Positions 36,631-44,249 of a stretch of DNA of 64,000 nucleotides are shown piece after piece. Position numbers and translations under genes: made by a program. Under the pieces are notes generated by a model, which was given only the letters and a program-made list of their open reading frames with translations, had not been told where the DNA came from and ran no database searches. The stretch is from the IMG/VR virus record IMGVR_UViG_3300042936_000811, positions 19,669 to 83,668 of that record. The stretch is one strand, 5' to 3'. The stretch's first letter is position 1. Every line of letters starts with the position of its first letter. This stretch comes from a virus.

Positions 36631-37233
36631 ATGGCAAATTATATTATAAATGAATGTTTAACTAATGATGTATACATTCTTTCTGCAGCAACGTTAACTT
36701 TGGGGGCCACAGTAGAGTTCGATATTAGCGAGGCTCGATTTTGTGGTACTGTTGGGGCAGTAACAGAAAGCGCGGAAACTCTAAATATATCCTTTGTTCA
36801 ATTACACGACGATTGTTGTACGTGTTTAAGTGGTCTTACAGAGTCTTTAAATTTTAAATTTATAGGATGTAATGACTTAGAAGTGTTTAATATTGAAGCA
36901 ACTAATTTTTGTCGTGAATATGGTACTCCTACAACAGGTATTACTTATGAAATACAATTTGGTTCTGAAACACCATTTTGTGCTACTTTTGATGAGTTAT
37001 CACTAACGGGTGAAACAAATTATCATTACAGTTCAGGGCCATTTTTAGATTGTGAAGATTGTAAAAATCTACCACCATTATCGTCTAACACTGAAACCAC
37101 CATATGCCAGGAAATATGCGACAATTCGGTAATTACAATAATTCCTCCACATCCAACCTATACAAATAGTGCTGGTAGAGAAGTTGTTCAAATGAACGCG
37201 GTTCTTATTGGTGGTAACGGATTAAACGGGTAA
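36631..37233 (+). CDS. Cys-rich hypothetical protein (200 aa)
   Basis: Not recognised. Beta-type sequence with 14 or so Cys, among them DCCTCLSGL and CEDCKNLPPL, plus CQEICDN near the C-terminus, suggesting disulphide or metal-binding clusters in an extracellular or virion protein. An AT-rich leader of about 85 bases follows the late motif. Confidence 0.6.
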   Translation: MANYIINECLTNDVYILSAATLTLGATVEFDISEARFCGTVGAVTESAETLNISFVQLHDDCCTCLSGLTESLNFKFIGCNDLEVFNIEATNFCREYGTPTTGITYEIQFGSETPFCATFDELSLTGETNYHYSSGPFLDCEDCKNLPPLSSNTETTICQEICDNSVITIIPPHPTYTNSAGREVVQMNAVLIGGNGLNG

Positions 37234-37262
37234 TTAGTAAGACTAATAATAAAAAATACAAG

Positions 37263-37298
37263 AAATAACCTTAATTATTTTAAGGTTATTTTTTTTTG
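37263..37298 (+). terminator. Terminator ending the tail/baseplate operon
   Basis: Perfect 12-base-pair stem (AAATAACCTTAA with TTAAGGTTATTT) with a 5-base loop and an extended T run. Confidence 0.9.
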
Positions 37299-37311
37299 TC
37301 AATATTTTTAC

Positions 37312-37319
37312 TATCTTTG
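37312..37319 (+). promoter_or_regulatory. Bacteroidota-type -7 box TATCTTTG
   Basis: Matches TAnnTTTG exactly and lies 35 bases before the ATG at 37355. A TTTG lies at 37295-37298 but is 13 bases away, shorter than the usual 19-21, so the -33 box is uncertain. Confidence 0.55.
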
Positions 37320-37354
37320 TACTTAAGATAATGTAATCAACATACAACAAAAAA

Positions 37355-37765
37355 ATGAAAATATATTTAAAGAGGGTTCTAAAGAGATGGTACACTAAAT
37401 TTACTCTTTGGCACAAGTATCGATTTTTCACAGAAAAAAGTCGACTATCGGAAAATGAAAAGATTTGTACCGCAATTTGTCGTAGACTTATTAATCATCC
37501 TGATTCTAAATTTTTAATTGCTCCACTATCAGGTAAGAAATATATCAAGAATGTTACGTTAGGTTTATTTATCCTTATGGACGATAGAAAAATTAGTATT
37601 ACCAATCACGTATACCATTATGATATAGTTTTGTCTCAGAGAGATTGGGAAAAATTAAATGTTTTGTATGATAACAAAACAGAGATTATGAGACAAGGGT
37701 ACGAAGATGAAATAAAATCACAAATAGTTCATTCTTTATCATCAATATTAGAAAAAATTGCTTAA
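37355..37765 (+). CDS. Hypothetical basic protein (136 aa)
   Basis: Not recognised. Starts with a strongly basic, aromatic N-terminus (KIYLKRVLKRWYTKF), followed by a mixed alpha/beta domain. It is controlled by a host-type promoter rather than a late motif, so likely expressed early. The gene ends just before the -7 box of the next gene. Confidence 0.55.
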   Translation: MKIYLKRVLKRWYTKFTLWHKYRFFTEKSRLSENEKICTAICRRLINHPDSKFLIAPLSGKKYIKNVTLGLFILMDDRKISITNHVYHYDIVLSQRDWEKLNVLYDNKTEIMRQGYEDEIKSQIVHSLSSILEKIA

Positions 37766-37770
37766 CTTTG
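37763..37770 (+). promoter_or_regulatory. Possible -7 box TAACTTTG immediately before an ATG
   Basis: Matches TAnnTTTG and ends 4 bases before the ATG of the exported protein gene, so the transcript would be leaderless or nearly so. A -33 element is not clear. Confidence 0.4.
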
Positions 37771-37774
37771 TAAT

Positions 37775-38170
37775 ATGAAAAAATTAATCACACTCATCGT
37801 TTTAGTCTTAACCACATGTGTTGGTTTCGCTCAGGTTGAATCCTCTATTAAGAAGGCGGGGAACTTCTATGAGTTAAGTGATTTATGGGTTAAAGATTCC
37901 GTATCCGTTAAGTTGTTACTTAACACATACAAGATTGATATCACTAATCTTGATTCAGTTAGATTTTTCAAGGACTTCAAACTTAATCAAACGTTACATA
38001 ATGAATTCACATACGATTCATACGTATATATCCAAGATAAGAAAACAGGGGTTGTCACATTAGATAGTATTCCACATACTAATACTCATCCTAAGTTAGG
38101 TAAGTATGTTTTAATCTACTGCTTTGATGACTACACTGATAAGAAAATTATCAACATCAAAGTGTTCTAA
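37775..38170 (+). CDS. Small exported protein with signal peptide
   Basis: 131 residues. The N-terminus KKLITLIVLVLTTCVGFA is a classic signal peptide with cleavage expected after FA (AFA-like) and then QVESS. The mature part has a helix and a beta-rich tail without Cys or obvious catalytic motif. A host-type TAACTTTG box sits 4 bases upstream of the ATG. A function in the host periplasm or envelope, for example superinfection exclusion, is plausible but unproven. Confidence 0.7.
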   Translation: MKKLITLIVLVLTTCVGFAQVESSIKKAGNFYELSDLWVKDSVSVKLLLNTYKIDITNLDSVRFFKDFKLNQTLHNEFTYDSYVYIQDKKTGVVTLDSIPHTNTHPKLGKYVLIYCFDDYTDKKIINIKVF

Positions 38171-38171
38171 A

Positions 38172-38202
38172 TAAAAAAGAGGTCTAATGACCTCTTTTTT
38201 TT
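38172..38202. terminator. Bidirectional terminator between convergent genes
   Basis: Stem AGAGGTC-TAAT-GACCTCT flanked by A tract on the left and T tract on the right, so it serves both 37775-38170 and 38203-39648. Confidence 0.9.
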
Positions 38203-39648
38203 TTATTCTGTATAATCTTTAATTTTAATTACAAACCTTCTATTAGGTTGTGTTTGGTCAGTAGTAGTTGATTTTTCTTTTGTCCATCCTGGCCCGAACT
38301 CAGTCGTTTCACCTTTACCAATAGGGGTCATAACAATACCCGTTTTCTCTTTAATCATATTAGCGATTGTATTTGCTCTTTGTTGTGATAAACATTGATT
38401 ATACTCACCAATAGTTTTAGATGATTGACATGCAGGTAATTTACCAATTATTCTATCGTTAGGGTCTTTATCTCTTGATGAATATCCGATAATTAATGGG
38501 ACGTTTTGTAATAAGAATTTACCATACTTAGGATATGTTTTCAAGTAACCATTTAAATTAGAAATAAATTTATCAATCTTATCTTGAGCTTCAGGTTTTA
38601 ATTCTGTTTTGTCAAATACGAACGGTTCTGTAATATCCAAACTAATATTAGTCGGTGTTGGTGTTGTTTTTTTTGATGACCCACCAATTGTAACTTCAGT
38701 ACCAGGTCTTGCGCCAGGATATAACATCACATAATACCCTTTTCCACCCTTCTTATAATACATCATAGGTGAAATGGTAGTATCTTTAGATTCGGTCATT
38801 CCGATTGATTTTAAGACACTTATGTCCTCTGCAACAATATTACCCGTGTAAACAACTGGTTTACCGATTGAGGCCTTATTAGGAACACCTTCAGGTGCCA
38901 CGGCAATAAATTTGTATCTTACATTATTATATTGTCCAGGTTGTATATCAGAACGAACTATATCATTCCAATAAAACTCTGTGAATTCGATATTTGTTCT
39001 ATAGTCCTCGTCAAGTACTTCACCTGTTTTAACATCTACTTTGAAGTCGTATAACTCCCCGTTTAATGCGTAGTCTGGTTTTACTTCACCTGTTGATTTA
39101 TTAAATAATACCGTGTATAATTTTCCATCAATAATTTTAAATCCTAAACCTGTTGCACCTAACTTATAATAAGTTTTTTCATCATCTTGTTCAGATAAAA
39201 TTCTTTTTACCATTCGAATAATATCACCTTCGTTAAGTTTAATTACTTTCTTTTCACCAACAACTACAGTGTCTTTTTTTATTTCAATCCACTCTTTTAG
39301 AGTTGTGATTGGTACAATACTTTTTTTACCTCCAGGTGTTTGGTTTATATTATTACCTTCATCATCACCAGATGTTAAAGTAGGGTGATTCTTAATATAA
39401 TTGGAGATGTTTTTTGCTTTATTTTCCATCTTTTTAATTTTCTTTTTAGGGGTACTCATTTTACCGTCATAACTGTCGTATCCCAACTCAGTATTGACAT
39501 ACTTTGATACGGGTGTTATAAATGGTTGTAACGACTCTTTACTAAATTCTCTAACACCAGGTTGTAAAGGAGAAACATAGGACCCTCTACCCCCATTACT
39601 GTCAGAAGTTGCCTCGAGTAATACTTTCTTTATTAATTGATTTAGCAT
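38203..39648 (-). CDS. OmpA-like C-terminal domain protein with prohead-protease-type N-terminus (481 aa)
   Basis: The C-terminal 140 residues form an OmpA-like domain: FVFDKTELKPEAQDKI, the motif NQCLSQQRANTIANMI, and RRFVIKI at the end. Such domains bind peptidoglycan. The N-terminus LIKKVLLE-ATSDS resembles the LINE-ATSDG of the major capsid protein of this phage (residues about 56-63) and the [hydrophobic]-x-E rule for T4 gp21 cleavage. An internal protein delivered with the DNA is therefore a good guess, with the OmpA-like domain anchoring it at the wall. A late motif lies 18 bases upstream. Confidence 0.75.
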   Translation of the reverse strand: MLNQLIKKVLLEATSDSNGGRGSYVSPLQPGVREFSKESLQPFITPVSKYVNTELGYDSYDGKMSTPKKKIKKMENKAKNISNYIKNHPTLTSGDDEGNNINQTPGGKKSIVPITTLKEWIEIKKDTVVVGEKKVIKLNEGDIIRMVKRILSEQDDEKTYYKLGATGLGFKIIDGKLYTVLFNKSTGEVKPDYALNGELYDFKVDVKTGEVLDEDYRTNIEFTEFYWNDIVRSDIQPGQYNNVRYKFIAVAPEGVPNKASIGKPVVYTGNIVAEDISVLKSIGMTESKDTTISPMMYYKKGGKGYYVMLYPGARPGTEVTIGGSSKKTTPTPTNISLDITEPFVFDKTELKPEAQDKIDKFISNLNGYLKTYPKYGKFLLQNVPLIIGYSSRDKDPNDRIIGKLPACQSSKTIGEYNQCLSQQRANTIANMIKEKTGIVMTPIGKGETTEFGPGWTKEKSTTTDQTQPNRRFVIKIKDYTE

Positions 39649-39665
39649 AGATATTTTAGTATACT

Positions 39666-39673
39666 TATAAATA
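39666..39673 (-). promoter_or_regulatory. Putative late promoter motif TATTTATA
   Basis: Exact coding-strand motif 17 bases before the ATG at 39648. Confidence 0.6.
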
Positions 39674-39696
39674 TATCAAAAAAAGATATTTTCACA

Positions 39697-39930
39697 ATGG
39701 AAGAACAACAATTATTTGGAAAACTATTCGACACAATACCTCTACTAACTGAGGACCATTTAGACGTGCTACTACAATCTATGGATAAAGACAATGCTTC
39801 ATACCTATTAATACAAGCGGTTAAGAAGGCATACCACGAGGGGGTTTATTCTTTAGGTGAGGCAGAGGTTGTATCAAGAGCAATTAGAGTTATGTCAAAA
39901 CAGGAAATTAAAAATGAAACAGAAGATTAA
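39697..39930 (+). CDS. Small helical hypothetical protein (77 aa)
   Basis: Not recognised. Fully helical with Glu/Leu-rich pattern (LTEDHLDVLLQSM, KKAYHEGVYSLGEAE). Overlaps the start of the methylglyoxal synthase gene by 17 bases, so the pair is transcriptionally and translationally coupled. The two genes form a plus-strand island inside a minus-strand virion block, which suggests later acquisition. Confidence 0.55.
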   Translation: MEEQQLFGKLFDTIPLLTEDHLDVLLQSMDKDNASYLLIQAVKKAYHEGVYSLGEAEVVSRAIRVMSKQEIKNETED

Positions 39931-40297
39931 ATTAGCGTTAATCGCTCACGACGGTAAGAAGGCCGATATGGTATCATTCGTAATGAAACGACTACCTTTC
40001 TTCACTTCAGATAATGTTGAAGTAGTTGCCACAGGTACAACAGGAAAACATTTAAAACATGCTGGATTAACTAAGGTTGAGACGATGTTAAGTGGTCCTA
40101 TGGGTGGTGACGCTCAGATTGCGTCAATGATTGTAAACAAAGAAGTCGATATAGTTATATTCTTTATCGACCCCTTAGAAGTTCATCCACATCAAGTAGA
40201 TGTTAGTATGTTATTAAGAATTTGTAATGTCCATGACATTGCAATCGCTACGAATTATTCTACCGCTAGTAGATTAATCAGTCCCTTAGAAGATTAA
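39914..40297 (+). CDS. mgsA: Methylglyoxal synthase
   Basis: 127 residues when started at the internal ATG 39914, which gives MKQKIKLALIAHD and matches the family start; the upstream extension in the same frame has no family match. Conserved features: AHDGKK (His12), ATGTTG, LSGPMGGDAQI (Asp66), FFIDPLEVHPHQVD (Asp86, His93, Asp96) and ATNYSTASR. By comparison with the E. coli enzyme, its catalytic Asp71, Asp91, His98 and Asp101 are all present at an offset of 5. The reaction converts dihydroxyacetone phosphate to methylglyoxal and phosphate. In a phage this is highly unusual; a role in sugar-phosphate stress relief or host metabolic diversion is possible. Confidence 0.9.
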   Translation: MKQKIKLALIAHDGKKADMVSFVMKRLPFFTSDNVEVVATGTTGKHLKHAGLTKVETMLSGPMGGDAQIASMIVNKEVDIVIFFIDPLEVHPHQVDVSMLLRICNVHDIAIATNYSTASRLISPLED

Positions 40298-40776
40298 ACC
40301 GTTAAGCTATCAACAGGTTCATCTGTTGCTGACGCAACTGTAGTTCCAGCGGGTGTTTGTACTCCTGCGGGTGTTTGTACTCCTGCAGGTGTTTGTACTC
40401 CTGCGGGTGTTTGAGTTCCCGAACTTTTACTCAAATCAATACCCGTACAAGCATTAATTGCGTTCATAGTATTAGTACCGTATATACCATCCTCAACTAA
40501 TTTTTTAGATATCTTAGTACATTTATCGTTAATTTTAACTTGTACATCTAAAACTTTTTGTTTACATCTTGTAGGATTTTTAGTTGTTGTACAATCTACT
40601 TTTCTATCTTGGGATGCAGGAGCTGCGGTTGCAGGAGCTGCGGTTGCAGGAGTTGCGGTTGCAGGAGCTGCAGTTACAGGAGCTGGTGTTTGTTCCATTA
40701 ATCTATTTTTATACGTGTTATGTAAATTTAAAATAGACTCTTTTTCAGATTCAGTTATTTTTATAATTTTCTTCAT
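40294..40776 (-). CDS. Peptidoglycan-binding-like protein with Ala/Pro and PAGVQT repeats (160 aa)
   Basis: Residues about 70-115 resemble PG_binding_1: VQVKINDKCTKI and LVEDGIYGTNTMNAI, matching the DGxxGxxT pattern. Low-complexity repeats lie on both sides (TPATAAPATAAPA, and PAGVQT x4). The N-terminus KIIKITESEKESILNLHN shares ES(E/K)xxILNLH with the adjacent annexin-like protein and ends LME-Q, a plausible gp21 site. Likely an internal or wall-active virion protein. The stop overlaps mgsA by 4 bases on the opposite strand. Confidence 0.65.
   Translation of the reverse strand: MKKIIKITESEKESILNLHNTYKNRLMEQTPAPVTAAPATATPATAAPATAAPASQDRKVDCTTTKNPTRCKQKVLDVQVKINDKCTKISKKLVEDGIYGTNTMNAINACTGIDLSKSSGTQTPAGVQTPAGVQTPAGVQTPAGTTVASATDEPVDSLTV
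40349..40420 (-). repeat. 18-base tandem repeat encoding PAGVQT
   Basis: About four copies of an 18-base unit (reading GCGGGTGTTTGTACTCCT on plus) with one or two changes. Confidence 0.8.
40616..40690 (-). repeat. Imperfect repeats encoding Ala-Pro-Ala-Thr
   Basis: Tandem GCAGGAGCTGCGGTT-like units of 15 bases giving ATAAPATAAPA-type low-complexity sequence. Confidence 0.75.
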
Positions 40777-40792
40777 TTTAATAATTAATAAT

Positions 40793-41668
40793 TTAAAGTT
40801 TAGTCAATACCATATCTAAATCTGTATCTGAAGGTATTGTTGGTTGTTTAACTTTTGTCTTAGTATTTGTCTTAGTATTAGACGATTCTTTACCACAAGA
40901 ATAACTGGCCATAGTTCCGTCGACCAATTTTTTTCTACCATTCCCGTAATAAACCACCCCATCAATTATGTAAGCAATACTACCGTCACTCAATTTTGAT
41001 GATTTCGCTTTTGGGTTACTTGGAATACAAGGAAATTTTTCAAATCCCTTTACGACACTTGATTCCTTTTGTGCCGCCAATTTTTTACCAAGGTCAACAC
41101 TGTTTTCATATGCGTCTAATAATGGTAAAAAAACATATTGTTTCCATTCACCCTCAGAATCGATGTCCCCATCAATTGCTGCGAATAAACTTTCACCATG
41201 TCTTGTATTATATATGTTTGACATCGCACATAAATCAGGAATTGTTGTGATTTTTTGTAGATTACTTTTAATTGCATCCTCATCAGTACCCATACCATCA
41301 ACCGCTGCGTTAATACCATCGGCAATACCATTTAATGTGGCTCTACTCAGTGTTGATTTACCAACTTCTTTTAAATTTCCACAAGCTTGTAAAATTTTTT
41401 CGGCACCTTTGTAAGAATAATTCCCACCATTAATTAATCCGTTAATTAATCCAATCGCTCCACCGATAATTGCTCCTGGAACTAAACCAACGGCTCCACC
41501 AATTGCAGCACCTGTTGCCATTGACGCCATTACACCATCTTCGGCTAACTCATTTTCAGATGACATCATAGTGTCGTCTTCTTTAAGATATTGTTTTTTA
41601 GTTGCTTCTTTATGAAGATTTAGAATTCTTTTAGATTCTTCTTCATTTAAAAAATATAATTTTTTCAT
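40793..41668 (-). CDS. Annexin-like domain protein with glycine-zipper segment (291 aa)
   Basis: The N-terminus (FLNEEESKRILNLHKE, then YLKE-DD) resembles that of the neighbouring protein. Residues about 48-82 form a glycine-zipper membrane-insertion-like stretch (GAAIGGAVGLVPGAIIGGAIGL). Residues about 105-165 resemble an annexin repeat: GMGTDEDAIKSNL followed by MSNIYNTRHGESLFAAIDGD, with GxGT and the distal Asp (39 residues later) matching the calcium-binding pattern. Family knowledge: annexins bind membranes with calcium; a phage annexin-like protein is rare. I infer an internal protein inserted into the host membrane during DNA entry. Confidence 0.65.
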   Translation of the reverse strand: MKKLYFLNEEESKRILNLHKEATKKQYLKEDDTMMSSENELAEDGVMASMATGAAIGGAVGLVPGAIIGGAIGLINGLINGGNYSYKGAEKILQACGNLKEVGKSTLSRATLNGIADGINAAVDGMGTDEDAIKSNLQKITTIPDLCAMSNIYNTRHGESLFAAIDGDIDSEGEWKQYVFLPLLDAYENSVDLGKKLAAQKESSVVKGFEKFPCIPSNPKAKSSKLSDGSIAYIIDGVVYYGNGRKKLVDGTMASYSCGKESSNTKTNTKTKVKQPTIPSDTDLDMVLTKL

Positions 41669-41686
41669 ACCTATTTCTGTTTAATA

Positions 41687-41694
41687 TATAAATA
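41687..41694 (-). promoter_or_regulatory. Putative late promoter motif TATTTATA
   Basis: Exact coding-strand motif 18 bases before the ATG at 41668. Confidence 0.6.
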
Positions 41695-41714
41695 TCTGTT
41701 TTTTCGAAAAAAAA

Positions 41715-41745
41715 GTTGTGGATTCAGTATATTTACTTATCTTTG
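41715..41745 (+). promoter_or_regulatory. Bacteroidota-type promoter for a small RNA
   Basis: GTTG at 41715-41718, a 19-base spacer and TATCTTTG at 41738-41745, matching TTG-N19-TAnnTTTG. No ORF follows; the transcript ends at the hairpin near 41819-41862. Confidence 0.75.
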
Positions 41746-41749
41746 TAAT

Positions 41750-41862
41750 GTGGTTGAGGGAAACGATTCAGATACAACTAAATCAATCATAATGGTTAGG
41801 ACGAAAACCTCCTAATTTGAACGGGATAGAAACGATTTAGATACTAAGTCCCGTTCTTTTTT
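41750..41862 (+). ncRNA. Putative ~110-nt small RNA with repeated loop motif
   Basis: A promoter at 41715-41745 and a terminator hairpin at 41819-41856 delimit a transcript that has no ORF. Three stem-loops can be drawn: GGTTG...CAAC around a loop containing AAACGATTCAGATA; TTAGGA...TCCTAA; and a perfect 8-bp GAACGGGA...TCCCGTTC terminator stem whose loop contains AAACGATTTAGATAC. The loop sequence AAACGATTYAGATA therefore occurs twice, 60 bases apart. The loop duplicate suggests a shared target or protein. Function unknown; start and end positions are approximate. Confidence 0.6.
41819..41862 (+). terminator. Terminator of the small RNA
   Basis: Perfect 8-base-pair stem with a 22-base loop followed by six T. 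Confidence 0.75.
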
Positions 41863-42274
41863 AAATCCAAATAACAAATTGGTCTTTACCAACTCTAAAA
41901 GATAAATCATACGATTCTCTAAAAACGGTAATTATAAGTAATTTCCAATAGGAGCCACCACCATGTTTTGGTACTATGACCATAGCGATTTCTTTTTCTT
42001 TTGATTTAATAACAAATGCTACATCATCTTTAATCTCTCCTGTGGTAATTCCTTCCGCAATTTCTCGTCTACAACTCTCAATTATATATTTTAATTCACC
42101 GTTAGATATTTCTCTATCATTATAATCAGGAATATCAGTTCTGTTTTTTCTTTCATATGCGTGGGTAGTTCTATCAATCTCAAAACCAAAGGCAATTTCT
42201 ATTTTGGCCATAATATGCCCAATTTTCTTTTCTAATAATAAATGTTCTTTGATTAATCTACGTAATTCGCTCAT
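41861..42274 (-). CDS. Hypothetical protein with HAxxR motif (137 aa)
   Basis: The ATG at 42274 is preferred over the upstream TTG. This gives SELRRLIKEHLLLEKK, another hydrophobic-x-E N-terminus. The rest has THAYERKNRTD, DDVAFVIKSKEKEIAMVIVP and VIWI strands, vaguely like small DUF4258/BECR-type RNase-like folds (HAxxR), but the assignment is weak. A late motif sits 4 bases upstream of the ATG. The product may be an internal virion protein. Confidence 0.5.
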   Translation of the reverse strand: MSELRRLIKEHLLLEKKIGHIMAKIEIAFGFEIDRTTHAYERKNRTDIPDYNDREISNGELKYIIESCRREIAEGITTGEIKDDVAFVIKSKEKEIAMVIVPKHGGGSYWKLLIITVFRESYDLSFRVGKDQFVIWI

Positions 42275-42278
42275 ATAA

Positions 42279-42286
42279 TATAAATA
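42279..42286 (-). promoter_or_regulatory. Putative late promoter motif TATTTATA
   Basis: Exact motif ending 4 bases before the ATG at 42274; also supports that start over the upstream TTG. Confidence 0.55.
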
Positions 42287-42294
42287 CTTGTAAA

Positions 42295-42325
42295 ACAAAA
42301 AAAGGGACGATTACTCGTCCCTTTT
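42295..42325 (-). terminator. Terminator after the capsid gene
   Basis: Stem GGGACGA-GTAA-TCGTCCC on the minus strand followed by TTTTTTTG, 20 bases after the stop of the major capsid gene. Confidence 0.9.
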
Positions 42326-42345
42326 CATATTATTTAAGATGTTGA

Positions 42346-44217
42346 TTATCTCAATTCTCTTAAGTCGAATGTTCTAACTCCATCAACTGTGATACGTCCG
42401 TAGAAACGGTTGTTAACCATTTTCTTAGCGTAACGTGTCATAATACCTTTAATAGGTGTGAAGTTGAATGGGTTATACATTGTAGGTGTTAATTGTAATG
42501 GTACATACGGTGCGTAGATGTAACCTGTGTCTAACAATGACGTTCCTTTATGTCCTACTAACACTGTGTTAGCTGGGAAGTAAGGGTCACGGTAAACTTG
42601 GTAACGACCTGCTAATGTTCCAACTCTTTCAATACCCATGTTGTATTGGTCTTGCTCTGGAGACGCGTTAGATACGTGGAAGTACTCTAAATCATCAAAA
42701 ATAGCCGAAATCTCAGAAGAAACTACAATCCAGTTAGCTCCACCTCTTAATGTAGATTTGTGGATTTGTGCTGACAATTGGTTAATTGCAGTAATTAATG
42801 TTTGATTCCAATCTTTTTGAGTATAAGATGTAGTTTGAGAAATTCTTCTCCATCCGTTGTAATCCCAACGTAAGTTCCATGCCGCACCTTTACGTAAATC
42901 TCTTAAGATTTCACGGTCGATTTCAGCAGCAACTTGTTCAGATAATAAAGCCGTTAATTCAGCTTCAGCATCGATGTTGTGGAATGCAGCAACGTCTTGA
43001 GCTAACTCAGGAGACCATTGTGCTCTTAATTTTCTTTCTGTAACAGATACAGTAACTGAATCTAAGTCGAAAGAAACCTCACCGATTTTATCTTCAAATT
43101 CTAATTGTTCGTAACGTCTGAACGCTGCGTAGAATGATGTTCCTGAAGACGCTTCAGTAATAGTAGTACCTGTGTAACCATCTAAAGATGTAGAATCACA
43201 ATCAGCACATACTGGACAAGATAAATCAACTTCTAAGTAGATACATCCGTTAGCGTCACATACGGTTTTAAACGAACCACCGTTACCTGCAGGGTTATTA
43301 CCTGATGCCGCTGGCCAATTAGTTTGAACTGTATTACCGTAAGAAACGATTCCTTTACCATATTGTTGAGTAACAACTCTGAACAATAATGCTCCTGTTG
43401 AAACTGTACATGGAGAACCTTCAGCAACTGTTAAACCAGCACCTGTAAAGATAACTAAATCAGATAAGAAAGATTCTGTATCCATTTCATTACCGTCAGG
43501 TCCGATTAATTTACCAGCTCCTGTATCAGCGAAACCACACATTTTAACAATAACTTTTCTTGTGTTACCTGAAGCAATTTCAATACCATTTGCTGGTGCA
43601 CCATCATTAATAGTTGCATCAACTAATGACCCATTTGACCATGCTTGAATCAACGTACTTGCAGTGATTGCTGACCAACGACCTTTTGAATAATCGAATA
43701 AACCTGCTGGGTCTAAACCTGGTTCAGTTCCTTCGTAGAATAAGTCATAAAGGTTTTTAGCAACCGCTCCAGTTCCTGTGTAACCTGCATTTTGAGATGT
43801 TGGTCCGTTTGGTGCTCCTAGTGGTGCGTAGTGGTCTCCTGAAGATACATCACTCCATGGAGTGTTAGTACCACCTGAATACCCTTGAATTTTAGGTACA
43901 AAGAAGAATAATTTACCGATTGGTAAATTCATCGCTTGTACTGATACGATGTCATTCGCTAATAATTTAGAGAATACACGTCTTACGATAGGGAATACAA
44001 CAGTTTCAAATGAACCTGAAGACCCGTCAGACGTTGCTTCGTTAATTAAGAAAGACGCTTGGTTCTCATATAACTGAGCTACGTTTTCTTTTAGGTGACC
44101 TTTAAGGCCTTCTAGGAATCCTAATTTATCCCATTTGTTGATAGTATCTTCTTTGATAACTTTAAGGTGTTTTAACCCGATGTTACCAACAAGACCTGAT
44201 TCTAATAATGCTCCCAT
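42346..44217 (-). CDS. Major capsid protein (T4 gp23-like)
   Basis: 623 residues. The N-terminal propeptide of about 60 residues ends in QASFLINE-ATSDGSSGSF, and cleavage after the Glu by the gp21-like protease would give the mature protein. RRVFSKLLANDIVSVQAMNLPIGKLFFF is the gp23-like HK97-fold core start, and the DREILRDLRKGAAWNL and GRYQVYRDPYFPANTVLVGHKG segments follow later. It lies downstream of scaffold and protease genes in the same order as T4. Bases and codons match neighbouring genes. Confidence 0.95.
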   Translation of the reverse strand: MGALLESGLVGNIGLKHLKVIKEDTINKWDKLGFLEGLKGHLKENVAQLYENQASFLINEATSDGSSGSFETVVFPIVRRVFSKLLANDIVSVQAMNLPIGKLFFFVPKIQGYSGGTNTPWSDVSSGDHYAPLGAPNGPTSQNAGYTGTGAVAKNLYDLFYEGTEPGLDPAGLFDYSKGRWSAITASTLIQAWSNGSLVDATINDGAPANGIEIASGNTRKVIVKMCGFADTGAGKLIGPDGNEMDTESFLSDLVIFTGAGLTVAEGSPCTVSTGALLFRVVTQQYGKGIVSYGNTVQTNWPAASGNNPAGNGGSFKTVCDANGCIYLEVDLSCPVCADCDSTSLDGYTGTTITEASSGTSFYAAFRRYEQLEFEDKIGEVSFDLDSVTVSVTERKLRAQWSPELAQDVAAFHNIDAEAELTALLSEQVAAEIDREILRDLRKGAAWNLRWDYNGWRRISQTTSYTQKDWNQTLITAINQLSAQIHKSTLRGGANWIVVSSEISAIFDDLEYFHVSNASPEQDQYNMGIERVGTLAGRYQVYRDPYFPANTVLVGHKGTSLLDTGYIYAPYVPLQLTPTMYNPFNFTPIKGIMTRYAKKMVNNRFYGRITVDGVRTFDLRELR

Positions 44218-44249
44218 TTTTTTGGTTTTTATTAATTTTTTAGTTTATT

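Noticed and set aside
39857-39913. N-terminal extension of the methylglyoxal synthase
   Set aside because: The extension has no family match and lies inside the overlapping upstream gene; the internal ATG at 39914 gives the normal family start.
41750-41780. CRISPR array or repeat unit
   Set aside because: Only a 26-base GTTG...CAAC segment is present, without repeats and spacers in array form; kept only as a speculative note in the small RNA finding.
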